64,000 nucleotides of DNA, taken from contig NC_133770.1 of the NCBI RefSeq assembly GCF_003597395.2, forward strand, positions 202,743,316 to 202,807,315, written 5' to 3'. Shown here in pieces: positions 22,306 through 32,040 of the stretch; the first letter of the stretch is position 1, and every line of letters starts with the position of its first letter. The DNA is from Chelonoidis abingdonii. Its lineage: Eukaryota; Chordata; Testudines; Testudinidae. A model generated the notes under the pieces. The model did no database searches, had not been told where the DNA came from, and saw only the letters and a program-made list of their open reading frames with translations. The translations under genes were made by a program, and so were the position numbers.

Positions 22306-22480
22306 ATCTAAACCAGTCCAGTGCTGTGTTTGACTGGAAGTGACTGTTAATGCCAGTTAAAGTGATAAGCTGGGTATTTTGTCTCTTTAAAGGAACAAAC
22401 AAATCTTATTATTCCTCTGAATTGTCTAGAAAAGGGTTGAACACTGCAGATCACAGAATTCTGTGAAAATTCAGGACCAA
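22306..22480. repeat. LTR-like retroelement sequence, right part (low confidence)
   Basis: Continuation of the sequence left of the hAT insertion. It ends in text resembling the downstream part of the same LTR-like repeat (gaattgtctagaaaagggtt, gaacactgcagatcac). Confidence 0.35.
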
Positions 22481-22625
22481 TGGGTTTTGGGTCAGCGCTG
22501 CCCAGGGGCAAGAGGGGCAATTTGCCCCCAGCCCTGGGCCCTGGAAAACTCTCTTCCGCTCCAGGTCGTTGTTGGCAATTCAGCGGCAGGGGTTCCTTCC
22601 GCTCCGGGACCCGCCGCCAAAGTGC
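22481..22625. repeat. GC-rich repeat fragment
   Basis: An abrupt GC-rich block (cttccgctccgggacccgcc near its end) in AT-rich surroundings, matching a GC-rich word common in turtle repeats. Boundaries are not defined. Confidence 0.4.
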
Positions 22626-25600
22626 TCTGTGAGACTTAAAACTTTAATTCCCCATATATTTTTTTGCTCTGGTAGTCTCTCATTATCTTGTCCCAGTGGA
22701 GATCTGCACAGGTGATTGAGCTAGGACTTCTTTGCTATAAATGAGAGAGAGCCCTTATTTTGAGAGCTCACTACCCCCAATGAGCCCATATTTGTTTCTC
22801 TCTTCTGTAGGGCTGGATGGATGGAAGTGGATATATTTGTGGGCATCTTTTTGTTTAATCTGATGAGGAGAAGCCCAGCACCTAAAATTGTATTTAGAAC
22901 TGTGGGGAAAAAATGAATGCACACAGGAATAAATGGTGACACCTGAGAGCTGCAGGAGCAGCATCTACACATAAGTGCAATGGAGGGAGGCATTTTGCTT
23001 CCTGGGTATTTGGGGAGCTTTGGTGGCAGAGTGGTGAGTAATAACCTTTTTTAAAAAGTGTAGATATCACCATGATAACTATGTCCATGTTCCTATCCTT
23101 ATGTGTCCAGTCTGAGGCCTGGGTTGCTGCCACCAGAGCTGACTGGCCTTGCCTCCCTTTGCACTCTCCAAATCTTTGTTGCCAGATGAAGGCTGGAAGA
23201 GACACCTGGGGCCTATTCCCTCCAGCACACCTGTAGAGGGGCGGCCTTTATTTGGCACGTAGTTTAGAAGAAACTTGAATGTACAGTTCAGTCACATACA
23301 ATTATGTTGTGATATCAGACTAGACCCCCCCACACACATGCGCGCACACACAAAAAAATGCTGTAGGTCTATTGAAGCAGATTCCATTCTAAGCCATGTA
23401 ATTTCCTTCTGATTTTCGTGAATGAGGCTCCCCTTCAGAATTCTCAGAGACACTTAGTAGATGTCCACTTAATTTATGACTGAGGAATTATACTGTCTGC
23501 CTATTCCAGCTTCCTCTGGCCAAAGATAATTCTCAACTTTTTACTGGGTAATGCATAATACTATTTAACCTAGTCCATTTTTTCTTCTCTTCTTGAGCAT
23601 AGTTCTGTAAGGCAGTTGATGTAAAATTATGGGTGCATCTTAATTATGAGAAAAAGAGTTTTCACACTCAACTGTGTATTTATTTCACATTGTAAAGTCC
23701 AGTGATTTGGATTGTGTCTCAGAAGCCTATCTCTTGTCTGAAATGGGCAACTAGACTGAACAAACTATTAACTCTGGATCATCTGCTAATGCTGTAGTTA
23801 TTGATTTGCAGGAGGCACTGGCGGGGAAAATCATTAAATTTTATTACACAAACGGGGGGAAATTAAAGTATCAGTGCTGAGAAATGTTCTACGTAGCAAC
23901 ATCAGAATTAATCATATCACCCCACATTAGTCTTTGCTCAGAACCGCTCTTTCGGTGACTGTTTGCAAAATAAAGAATCCTAAACAGTAAGTAAATAACA
24001 AAACCACAGAGCTACAAATAGAATATTTAGGACCAGACTGTCATGGTTAGTGATTGATCCTCATTGAGAATGGTACTGGGCTGCAAAACCCATGAAGATC
24101 AAGGTGGGATTGAACCTCGTGGATGAACAACTTCTCCCTGTGTAGCCTGGAATACTATAGATTGCCACGGTGGAAGAGAAACCATATTACCACCTTCTTC
24201 CCAACAGCCCTGTTTCTATTGGCAATATTTTTCTAAACGCAGAGATCTATCACTTGTTCACTCAAAAGGGTAACTGCTGAATCAAATAGCTGCCAGTTTG
24301 TCTGTGTAATTAACCAATTGCACATGCAAATCTGAGTATGCACACATGGTTTTTGTAATCAGACTTTACATTTTAAAAATGTTGGTATTTTTGAACTGTT
24401 TGCAATTTGCCAGGGAGAACTTTTGATTTTGCGCTTGAAGTCAATATAGGTGAGAATGTAACAGAAATATAACCAAGAAACAAAAGAGGAGAAAGCCACA
24501 ACAGGCAGTTGAGTATGTAGGGCTACTGTATACTTTTTTTAAAGCAGTGAGCAAGGCAACTACATTAAAGTAATGGAAAAGCATGCAGATGAAAGAAACC
24601 ACACTGCTTTGAAAACATAGTTGCCTGGGTCTTAAATTTTCAGGTTGTGAAGATTCTGAGACATTAAGGAAGCTGAAGTCTAAGAGGCTTATATTGCCTC
24701 TTCTGTCATTGCAGAATTGCCAGGGTCCACAGGGAACTGTCTTGTTAAAGAAAAGCATCTTCGAAACAGCATGATATCAGTTCTAAAAATCAGCCTCGAG
24801 AAGACAATTCTGTTGCTGAAAAATATCACCACCAACAAAGACCCATTATACAGTCCTATTCCTCCACCTTGCTCATCTACTGAAAACTCTAAAAAGTCTG
24901 AGAGCAAAAATGATAGAATTTGCAACCACAACGTGCCCTCATTAAATTTCATCCTAAATAATACATGTCCTGTGGAGAAGGACAAAGAATCATATACAAC
25001 AGTAATTCAAAACCACGTGCAGAGAATGTGGTTCTTGTTGCTTTTCTTATGACCATTTATGAAAAATTACTATTAGTAAGATTAGAAAATGAATGTTATA
25101 TGCTTAATGCCTTAAAGTAACAGCCCAGATGTGTCCTAACATGACAGCACAAACATTTGATCCTACACAATAGTTTTCCCAGTTGATAGTAGTCACTTAT
25201 TCCAAATAGGCATCCAAGATTCTTGAGGCCAAAACTTTCACTCCCAGATGCAAACCTGCTGCGGGAGGAAGGGAGGAAGAAACATATACAAGAAATTCTC
25301 ATTGGTATGCCATATAGAGTGGCTGTACACCCTGAGCTCTGACCAGGGAGAGGCATGGCCATGGGGCCTGATGTGGAAGTTGAGAACTTTCAAGAAGGCA
25401 GAGCATGCCACAGAGTCATTGATCTTTTCAATCTTCCATCCCTTCTTTCGCTCCTTTTCTTCCCTTCATAGGAAAGAATGGAAAAGACAATGGGGTCCTT
25501 CTGTGTATGAATGTTTCCTTTTTCCTTGTTATATAATAGTTTTGATTAGGGTTACTAGTGGTCACTCACCGCAGTAAAGTAAACACTTTCTTTAAGATCT

Positions 25601-26378
25601 GCAACGGTTGTGTCAAAGTCCTCTACTACCTTAATCTCCTGTTAACAAAAACCAATTTTCAACAAAAGCAATTTACCTAGTCCCTTTCTTGTATTAAGTT
25701 ACTGAATTGATTCAAACACAAATGTTATTGTGGAGCTTTAACACATCATTTTCCTCACAGTTTGAATACCATTATATTTGTGTCAGAAACACCTATGAAA
25801 TGAAAACAAGGAACTTTTACTCCAAGGTGAAGAACACCATTTTGACACATTTAATCTCCCTATTGTTTGAGAAAGTAAAACAAGTTATTTCTTTAAACAA
25901 TACCCCCCCCAACACACACACACATTCCTTTTATTCCCATAACTTTTAACAAGGAATTTGTCCACTTAGGATATTTTAAACCTTTTAAAACCTTCTTTCT
26001 CTCCTGAATCACTTAAATCTATTGAAACAGCTTTCCAGCTGGCTAGCTCACATAATTTGCACTGTAGCTCCTTCCACAATTATACCATTTAAATTAGACT
26101 CATAGCTGCATTCACTGGCAGCAGCCTTACATCCACTTCTAGAAATCTGAGTTTGTTTCTGAGATTGTAATATATGTGGGCAACCAAAACACATTAAGCT
26201 TTGACAGAGATCATGCTTAACTCTAAAGGTTATATATCCAGGCTTTAAAGAAAAGGACAGAAAGGAGAAATACATGTACTGAATGGAAATTTGGTTGCTG
26301 CATTTGTTAATTATTGAAGGTTGTGTTTGTTTTTTTTAACATGAAGAACACTTCAGTTTTTCCAGCTTTTTATCTTTC
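22626..26378. other. Largely unique DNA, no gene proven
   Basis: About 3.7 kb without a recognised repeat except short CA runs near 23330-23355 and 25903-25925. One stretch at 24715-25052 has a good splice-acceptor-like sequence before an open frame and is listed separately. Other frames look like chance. Confidence 0.45.
24715..25052 (+). CDS. Possible coding exon, unknown protein (low confidence)
   Basis: A pyrimidine-rich acceptor (ttgcctcttctgtcattgcag) ends at 24714 and is followed by a frame open for about 112 codons to a TAA/TGA-type stop near 25050. The predicted residues include a polar, Ser/Lys/Asn-rich middle (SSTENSKKSESKND) and a short hydrophobic end (MWFLLLFL). No domain is recognised and no upstream exon or donor could be linked. 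It may be chance, or part of a long non-coding transcript. Confidence 0.15.
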
Positions 26379-27000
26379 CTGTGATACAGCATGGCCAGAG
26401 GGCAGCATGAGAGTGTTAGCAGGGGGCCTTATTCCCTGCCAAGGGAGGAAGGTTTGCTTTAGATTAACTAGAACACCTGTAGCCATTTAGAGCACCTGAC
26501 TTCAGTCATGATAAAAACCCCTGCTTCAGTCAGACAGTGGGGGAGTGAAGGAGGAAGGTTTGATTGGGCAGAGTGGCAGGTTGCAGAAGAGAAGAGTTTG
26601 ATAAGAGAGAAATAGAAGTTTGGTAGGAGTGCTGCGGTGGATGTGAAGTCCAGAAGAAACCCTAGGTAAGGGGCACCAGCTTGTGTAGAAGGGAGGCAAG
26701 AAGCCCTTCACAAGCTGAAGGGTAGGAGAGGGAATAACCCAGGGGAAGGAACCGCTAGTTCAAGTGGTTCACCACAACCCTCAGGGCCCCATGAGTTGGG
26801 ACCTGGAGTAGAGGGCGGGCCCAGGTCCCTCCTCTCACTCCCCTCCTCCAACGACACTAGTGAGTAATTAAGAACTGGTTCAGAGGCAAGCAAGAGCGCC
26901 TGAACCTACCCAAGAATGAGAAAAACGTGAGACCGCACAGAACAGTACCAGCAATTTGCACATTCGCTACTGATTGCAAGGACATCATGTCAGAGTAAGA
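26379..27000 (+). mobile_element. LTR-type sequence (Gypsy/ERV), sense, right end uncertain
   Basis: It begins TGTGATACAGCATGGCCAG, an LTR start I recall from turtle Gypsy-like elements, and continues with 'gcacctgacttcagtcatga' followed by 'taaaaacccctgcttcagtc', a TATA-like and initiator-like region. Near 26810 it carries GAGTAGAGGGCGGGCCCAGG, shared with the antisense LTR at 5925-6534. No target duplication could be fixed because the right end is unclear. Confidence 0.55.
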
Positions 27001-27311
27001 CCTTCCAGGTGTACTTCTGATGCCCTAATGAGCCAGCTAGGCAACCTGATGGACCACCCTGCCTGACTTGCTGAGAAACCAGCAGATTAGTTCTAAACTT
27101 AGCAGCAGGAGTAGCTCACTGTCTGTTCAATGCATATGCCACAGACTTTGTGCCTCCCTATGCTTGTCTCTCCAAGTCCTGCTCCTGCTTTTTCCCTCCA
27201 CGGCTTCAGCCCAGATCCTCCCGTGAACTCAATCTTGTTCCCATCCTGCTGCCAGCCCTGCTCCTGCCTTTCCAGACTCCAGTAATCCAGTTCTGACCCT
27301 TGCTCTGACTC
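27001..27311 (+). repeat. Pyrimidine-rich retroelement-associated sequence, left part
   Basis: Reiterated words such as 'ccctgctcctgcctttcc' and 'ttctgacccttgctctgact' form a CT-rich tract. It continues on the far side of the nested DNA transposons at 31929 (ctctacctcaaccctttgat), so it was the original target of the MITE insertion. Probably retroelement-derived; family uncertain. Confidence 0.45.
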
Positions 27312-27314
27312 TAA

Positions 27315-27513
27315 GGGTACGTCTACACTACCGCCAGATCAGCGGGTAGCGATTGTTCTATCAGGATCGATTTATCGCATGTAGTGTAGATGCGATAAAT
27401 CAATCCCCAATAGTTCTCCCATTGACCTGCTGAACTACAGCTCAGTGAGAGATGGAAGCAAAGTCAACGGGGGAGCCACAGCCGTCGCTCCCGCGCCGTG
27501 AGGACGGGCTAAG
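27315..27513 (+). mobile_element. Harbinger-type MITE, left part
   Basis: It starts GGGTACGTCTACACTAC directly after a TAA at 27312-27314. Together with 31804-31925 it makes a 324-bp element ending TGTAGACCAGGCC followed by TAA at 31926-31928, so the 3-bp duplication typical of PIF/Harbinger is intact. It has no coding capacity. Confidence 0.9.
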
Positions 27514-27877
27514 TAAGGGTACGTCTACACTAGGGATTATTCCGATTTTACATAAACCGGTTTGTAAACAGATTGTATAAAGTTGAGTGCACGGCGGCAC
27601 CACTAACCACATTATTCGGAAGGTGTGCATCCATGGTCCGAGGCTAGCGTCGATTTCTGGAGCGTTGCACTGGTAGGTAGCTATCCCGTAGCTATCCCAT
27701 AGGTTCCGCAGTCTCCCCCACCATTCGAATTCTGGTTGATAGCCCAGTGCCTGATGGGGCAAAAATCATTGTCATGGGTGTTCTGGGTACAGCCTCACCC
27801 CTCCCTCGTGAAAGCACAGACAACCATTCACACCTTTTTTCCTGGGTGAACTGTGCAAAGCGCATAGCACAGCAAGC

Positions 27878-29147
27878 ATGGACCCTGCTCAGATCAATAC
27901 CGCAATCGTGGACATTGTAAACACCTCGCGCATTGTCGGCAGTCTATGCTGACCCAGGACTGCAACCAGGCGAGGAGGAGGTGGTGGCTACGGCAGCACA
28001 GCGACAGATGATGAGGACATGACATCGAATATCTCAACCGCGGGCCCCTGCTCTTTGGAGATCGTGCTGTAATGGGGCAGGTTCTAGCCACTGAACACCG
28101 GTTTTAAGGCCCGGGAAACAAGCACAGACTGGTGGGACCGCATAGTTTTGCAGGTGTGGGACAATTTGCAGTGGCTGTGAAACTTTCGCTTGCGTGAGGC
28201 ACTCCATGGAACTTTGTGACTTGTTTTCCTCTGCCTGAAACACCATAATAACCAAGATGAGAGCAGCCGTCACAGTGGAGAAGTGAGTGGCAATAGCTCT
28301 CTGAAGCTTGCAACACCAGACAGCTACCGGTCAGTTGAGAAATCAATTTGGAGTGGGAAAATCTACTGTGGGGGCTGCTGTGATGCAAGTAGCAAAGCAA
28401 TCATTAAGCTCTGCTACGAAAGGTTGTGACTCTGGGAAACGTGCGGCAGTCATAGTGGATGGCTTTGCTGCAATGGGATTCCCTAACTGGGGTGGGGCGA
28501 CAGATGGACCCATATCCCTATCTTGGCACCGGTGCACCAGGGCACCCATACGTAAACCGCAAGGGGTACTTTTCAATGGATGCTGCAAGCACTAGTAGAT
28601 CACAAGGGATGTTCACCAACATCAGCGTAGGATGGCTGGGAAGGGTTCATGACACTCAACGTCTTTAGAATACTACTCTGTTTAAATGGCTCCAGCAAGG
28701 GATTTACCTCCAGACAGAAAATAACAGTTGGGGATGTTGAAATGCCTATAGTTATCCTGGGTGACCCAGCTATCCCTTGATGCCATGGCTTCATGAAGCC
28801 AACACAGGCAGCCTGGACACTGGTCAGGAGGCTGTTCACTACAGGCTGAGCAAGTGCAGGATGTGTAGAATGTGCATTTGGCCGTTTAAAGGTGCGCTGG
28901 TGCACATTAGTCACTCGCTCAGAACCTCAGCCCAAACCATATCCCGTTTGTTATTGCTGCTTGCTGTGTGCTCCACAATCTCTGTGAGAGTAAGGGGGAG
29001 TATGGCGGGGGGGGAGGCTGAGGCAAATCACCTAGCCGCTGATTGCATGAAGCCAGACACCAGGGCGATTAGAAGAGCACACCACGAAGCGGTGCACATC
29101 AGAGAAGCTTTGAAAACAAGTTTCATCAAGGGCCAGGATAGGTGTGA
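27878..29147 (+). pseudogene. Harbinger DDE transposase, frameshifted
   Basis: HARBI1-like nuclease relic. From the ATG at 27878 the reading drifts between frames, but the family blocks appear in order: VIVDGFAAMGFPN, GGATDG with the first catalytic Asp (about 28503), NRKGYFSM, TNISVGW, VHD, EMPIVILGDPA with the second Asp (about 28763), and then ECAFG with the Glu (about 28868). The last is displaced into another frame by a one-base loss. The Asp-Asp-Glu spacing of about 87 and 35 residues fits Harbinger. The C-terminal part (NHLAADCMKPDTRAIRRAH, IREALKTSF) is readable in the 28777-29256 frame. It would have cut and joined DNA at TWA/TAA targets; this copy cannot. Confidence 0.9.
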
Positions 29148-29384
29148 CTGCTGTGTTTGTTTCCTCTTCATGAACGCCCCCTCCTTTATTGACTCCTTCC
29201 CTGTAAGCAACCCACCCTCCCCCTTCGATTACAGCTTGCTTAAGGAAATAAAGTGACTATCGTTTAAAAATCACGTATTCATTTATTAAAAAGTCATTAT
29301 AAAAAGAGGGAGAGAACTGACAAGGTATCCCGGGTGTGGTTAGGAAGGATAGGAGGGAAGGAAAAGGCCATTAAAAACATTTCA

Positions 29385-31415
29385 ATGTAATGACAGCCTT
29401 TTGGTTGGACTGTCCACGGGGGGGGAGTGGGTGGGTGCATGAAGCCTTCCCCCACACGTTCTTACACATCTGGGTGAGGAAGATATGGAACATGGTGAGT
29501 GGTGGAGGTGGTTACACAGGGGCTGCAGCCGCACTCTGTGACCCCGCTGCTCTTCCTGAAGATCCACCAGACGTCAGAGGATATCAGTTTGATCACGCAG
29601 CAGCTCCAGCATTGCATCCCGCCACCTCTGATCTTCCTCCGCCACCTCTCATCTTGAGCGTCTCTCCTATCCTCACGTTTGTTCCTCCTATCCTCACGTT
29701 GATCCCTCCTGTCCTCACATTCACTGGCATCTTTCCTGTACTTTGCTACCACGTCCTTCCACTCATTCAGATGAGCTTTTTCATTGCGGGTTACTTCCAT
29801 GATTTCCAAGAACATTCCGTCTAACGTCTTCTTTTTCCTCCGCCTTATCTGAGCTGGCATTTGGGATGGAGTAGGGAGGCTTTAAAAATTTGCAGCTGCA
29901 TGAGGGAGGGAAAAAAGGGAGATACATTTTACAGAACAATGGTTATACTCTTTCACAGTGAACAACACTATTCACCTTACAAAGCACATGTGATTTCACT
30001 ACAAGGTCGCATTTTGCATCTTAATATGGAGTGCCTGCGGCTCTGGTGTTACAGATCTCACAGACGCAGGTCCGGGCATCAAAATTCAGCTTGCATGTGG
30101 CCATGGTAAGCCATTGTCTTTCGGCTTCTCCAGACTTCATATACACAGTGCCCTCTGATGCTTCTTTCCTGTTAACATGCAGCAGCTGAAGCCAACCCCC
30201 CCGCATCCAATTCTCTAGGATGATTGCTTTACCCCTCCCGCCACCACATGGCTGGTATCATGGAAGATTACTGCTAATCATCCCTCTTCTCCCCCCCCCC
30301 CACCATGTGGCTGGTAGCTGGGAAGATTCCTGCTCGTCAAATGCAAAAAAGCTCAGCGCTATCCTTCCTCCCCTCCCCCTGCTTGGCTACGTGCAAGGAA
30401 GGATTTCTTTTAAGCAGCAGCCCAGTAGGAAAATGGCCATCTCTGTCCCCTTAATTAAATTCCTGAATTTCAACCAGGTTACCACGAATGATATCACTCT
30501 GCTGAGGATAACAGAGCGAGATAAAGAACGGATGTTTCTTGAATGCCAGCATTCACTGGGACCATATGCAGCCTATGCTTTTCATGCAATTGATGACCCG
30601 GATTACTTCTACATGCATGACTGTGGTAATAGGTGTCCTACCATGGTGGGGACACGAACAGGCTGCCTTGCCAGAAAGCCCTGCCAAAGGCTTTTGGGAG
30701 TAACCTGCCAGGCAGGCGACTTCATGTGTAGATGTCCCTGAGATTTCCTACCTCCCAGACAGTTAACAAACTTTTCCTCAGTAACTTACTCGGCCTGTGA
30801 ATGGCATCCAAGCCCTCATGGCAAATCAATCATAAAAAACGCTTGCTTTTAAACATGTTTTATATTTACAAAGTAGTACACTCACAGAGGTCGCTTCCAT
30901 GGCTTCACTGTCCAGGCTAGTGGCTTCGGATGCTGGAAGGGTAATTCCGTCTGGGTCACAAAAGCTCCTGGCCGTTGGGGCTAACGGAGTCTTGCTTGTG
31001 CTCTCTCCAAGGTCGTCGGTCCTCTTCCTCCTCATCTTCCCCTCCGCAGAATCCTCAGCCATGTGAGATTACAACCCCACCTCTGAATCATGGACAGGGG
31101 TGGAGTAGTGGTGGCGCAGCCCCTAAAATTGCATCAGTCAGCCGTAGAACGGCATGTTTTCGGCCCTGACCCAGAGCTTCCGTTTGTTTTTGGTTTTCTG
31201 GTAGGCTTGTCTGAGCTCCTTAACTTTCACTCTGCACTGCACTGAGTCCCTGGTGTGCCTTTTTCATCATAGGCTGGAAATTTTTCAAATATTTTCATTT
31301 TGTCTTTTGGATATGGAGTTCTATTAGCACTGAATCCTCTCCCCATATAGTGATCAGATCCAATACCTCCCGTGCGGGTCTATGCTAGAGCTCTTTTCTA
31401 TTCTCAGGAGCTGCA
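29385..31415 (-). pseudogene. Harbinger Myb/SANT-like accessory gene, broken
   Basis: This second gene of the element runs on the minus strand, convergent with the transposase. From the 5' side: a diverged trihelix/Myb-like DNA-binding region at about 31190-31415 (CRVKVKELRQAYQKT is readable), then an acidic segment starting MAEDSAEGKM at 31062, an intron, and a final exon at 29385-29895. The final exon shows QIRRRKKKTLDGMF, a charged heptad-like region with repeated EDRRDQRED words, and LQPLCNHLH. In Harbinger elements this protein binds the transposon ends and helps bring the transposase into the nucleus. Stops and frameshifts make it non-functional. Confidence 0.85.
29896..30885 (-). other. 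Intron of the Harbinger Myb-like gene
   Basis: On the minus strand the donor reads ACCTCT|GTGAGTG at 30886/30885 and the acceptor reads TTTTTTCCCTCCCTCATGCAG ending at 29896, followed by the final exon. The 990-bp interval separates the acidic segment from the RRRKKK segment. A 173-codon plus-strand frame at 30220-30741 lies inside it and has no recognised domain. Confidence 0.65.
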
Positions 31416-31803
31416 TTGCTACCTGTGCTGATGAGCTCTACGTGTCACCTGTGCTGATCAAGAGCTCCACGCTGGCCAAACAGGAAATGAATTCAAAAGT
31501 TTGCGGGGCTTTTCCTGTATACCTGTCCAGTGCATCCGAGTTCAGATTGCTATCCAGAGCGGTCACAGTGGCTGCACTGTGGGTTACCGCCGGAGGCCAA
31601 TACCGTCGATTTGCGGCCACATAACCCTATCTGATATGGTAATACCGATTTAGCGCTACTCCTCTCATTGGGGAGAGTACAGAAACCGATTTAAAGAGCC
31701 CCTATATCGATATAAAGGGCCTCATAGTGTGGACGGGTGCGGCCATTAAATCGGTTAACGCTGCTAAAATCGGGTTTAAACATGTAATGTAGACCAGGCC
31801 TAA

Positions 31804-31925
31804 GTATTCTAAGTCGATCTAAGATACTTCGACTTCAGTCTGCGCTATTCTTGTAGCTGAAGTTGCATATCTTGGATCGATTTTCCCCCCCCCCCCCCAA
31901 CACTGTCCCCAGTGTAGACCAGGCC
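31804..31925 (+). mobile_element. Harbinger-type MITE, right part
   Basis: Right half of the MITE begun at 27315. It contains a hairpin (gatctaagatacttcgactt against aagttgcatatcttggatc) and a C homopolymer at 31885-31898 just inside the terminal AGTGTAGACCAGGCC. Confidence 0.9.
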
Positions 31926-31928
31926 TAA

Positions 31929-32040
31929 CTCTACCTCAACCCTTTGATCTGGCATTTGGACTCTGATTTTGACATTGTCTTGCCCCTTGGTGCTGGTATT
32001 TGAACTCTGACCTGGTCCACTGATGTCAACATTTGAAAAT
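31929..32040 (+). repeat. Pyrimidine-rich retroelement-associated sequence, right part
   Basis: Continuation of the tract at 27001-27311 (gacattgtcttgccccttgg, gaactctgacctggtccac), separated from it by the nested transposons. Confidence 0.45.

Larger units (their letters stand above)
27517..31800 (+). mobile_element. PIF/Harbinger transposon, 4284 bp, inserted in a MITE
   Basis: The element starts GGGTACGTCTACACT and ends AATGTAGACCAGGCC, giving imperfect terminal inverted repeats. It is flanked by TAA at 27514-27516 and 31801-31803. Inside are two convergent genes, a DDE transposase on the plus strand and a Myb/SANT-like gene on the minus strand, the architecture characteristic of this superfamily. 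Both are broken. Its ends resemble those of the MITE it entered, which suggests related families, and two shorter relatives occur at 39562 and 50932. Confidence 0.92.
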
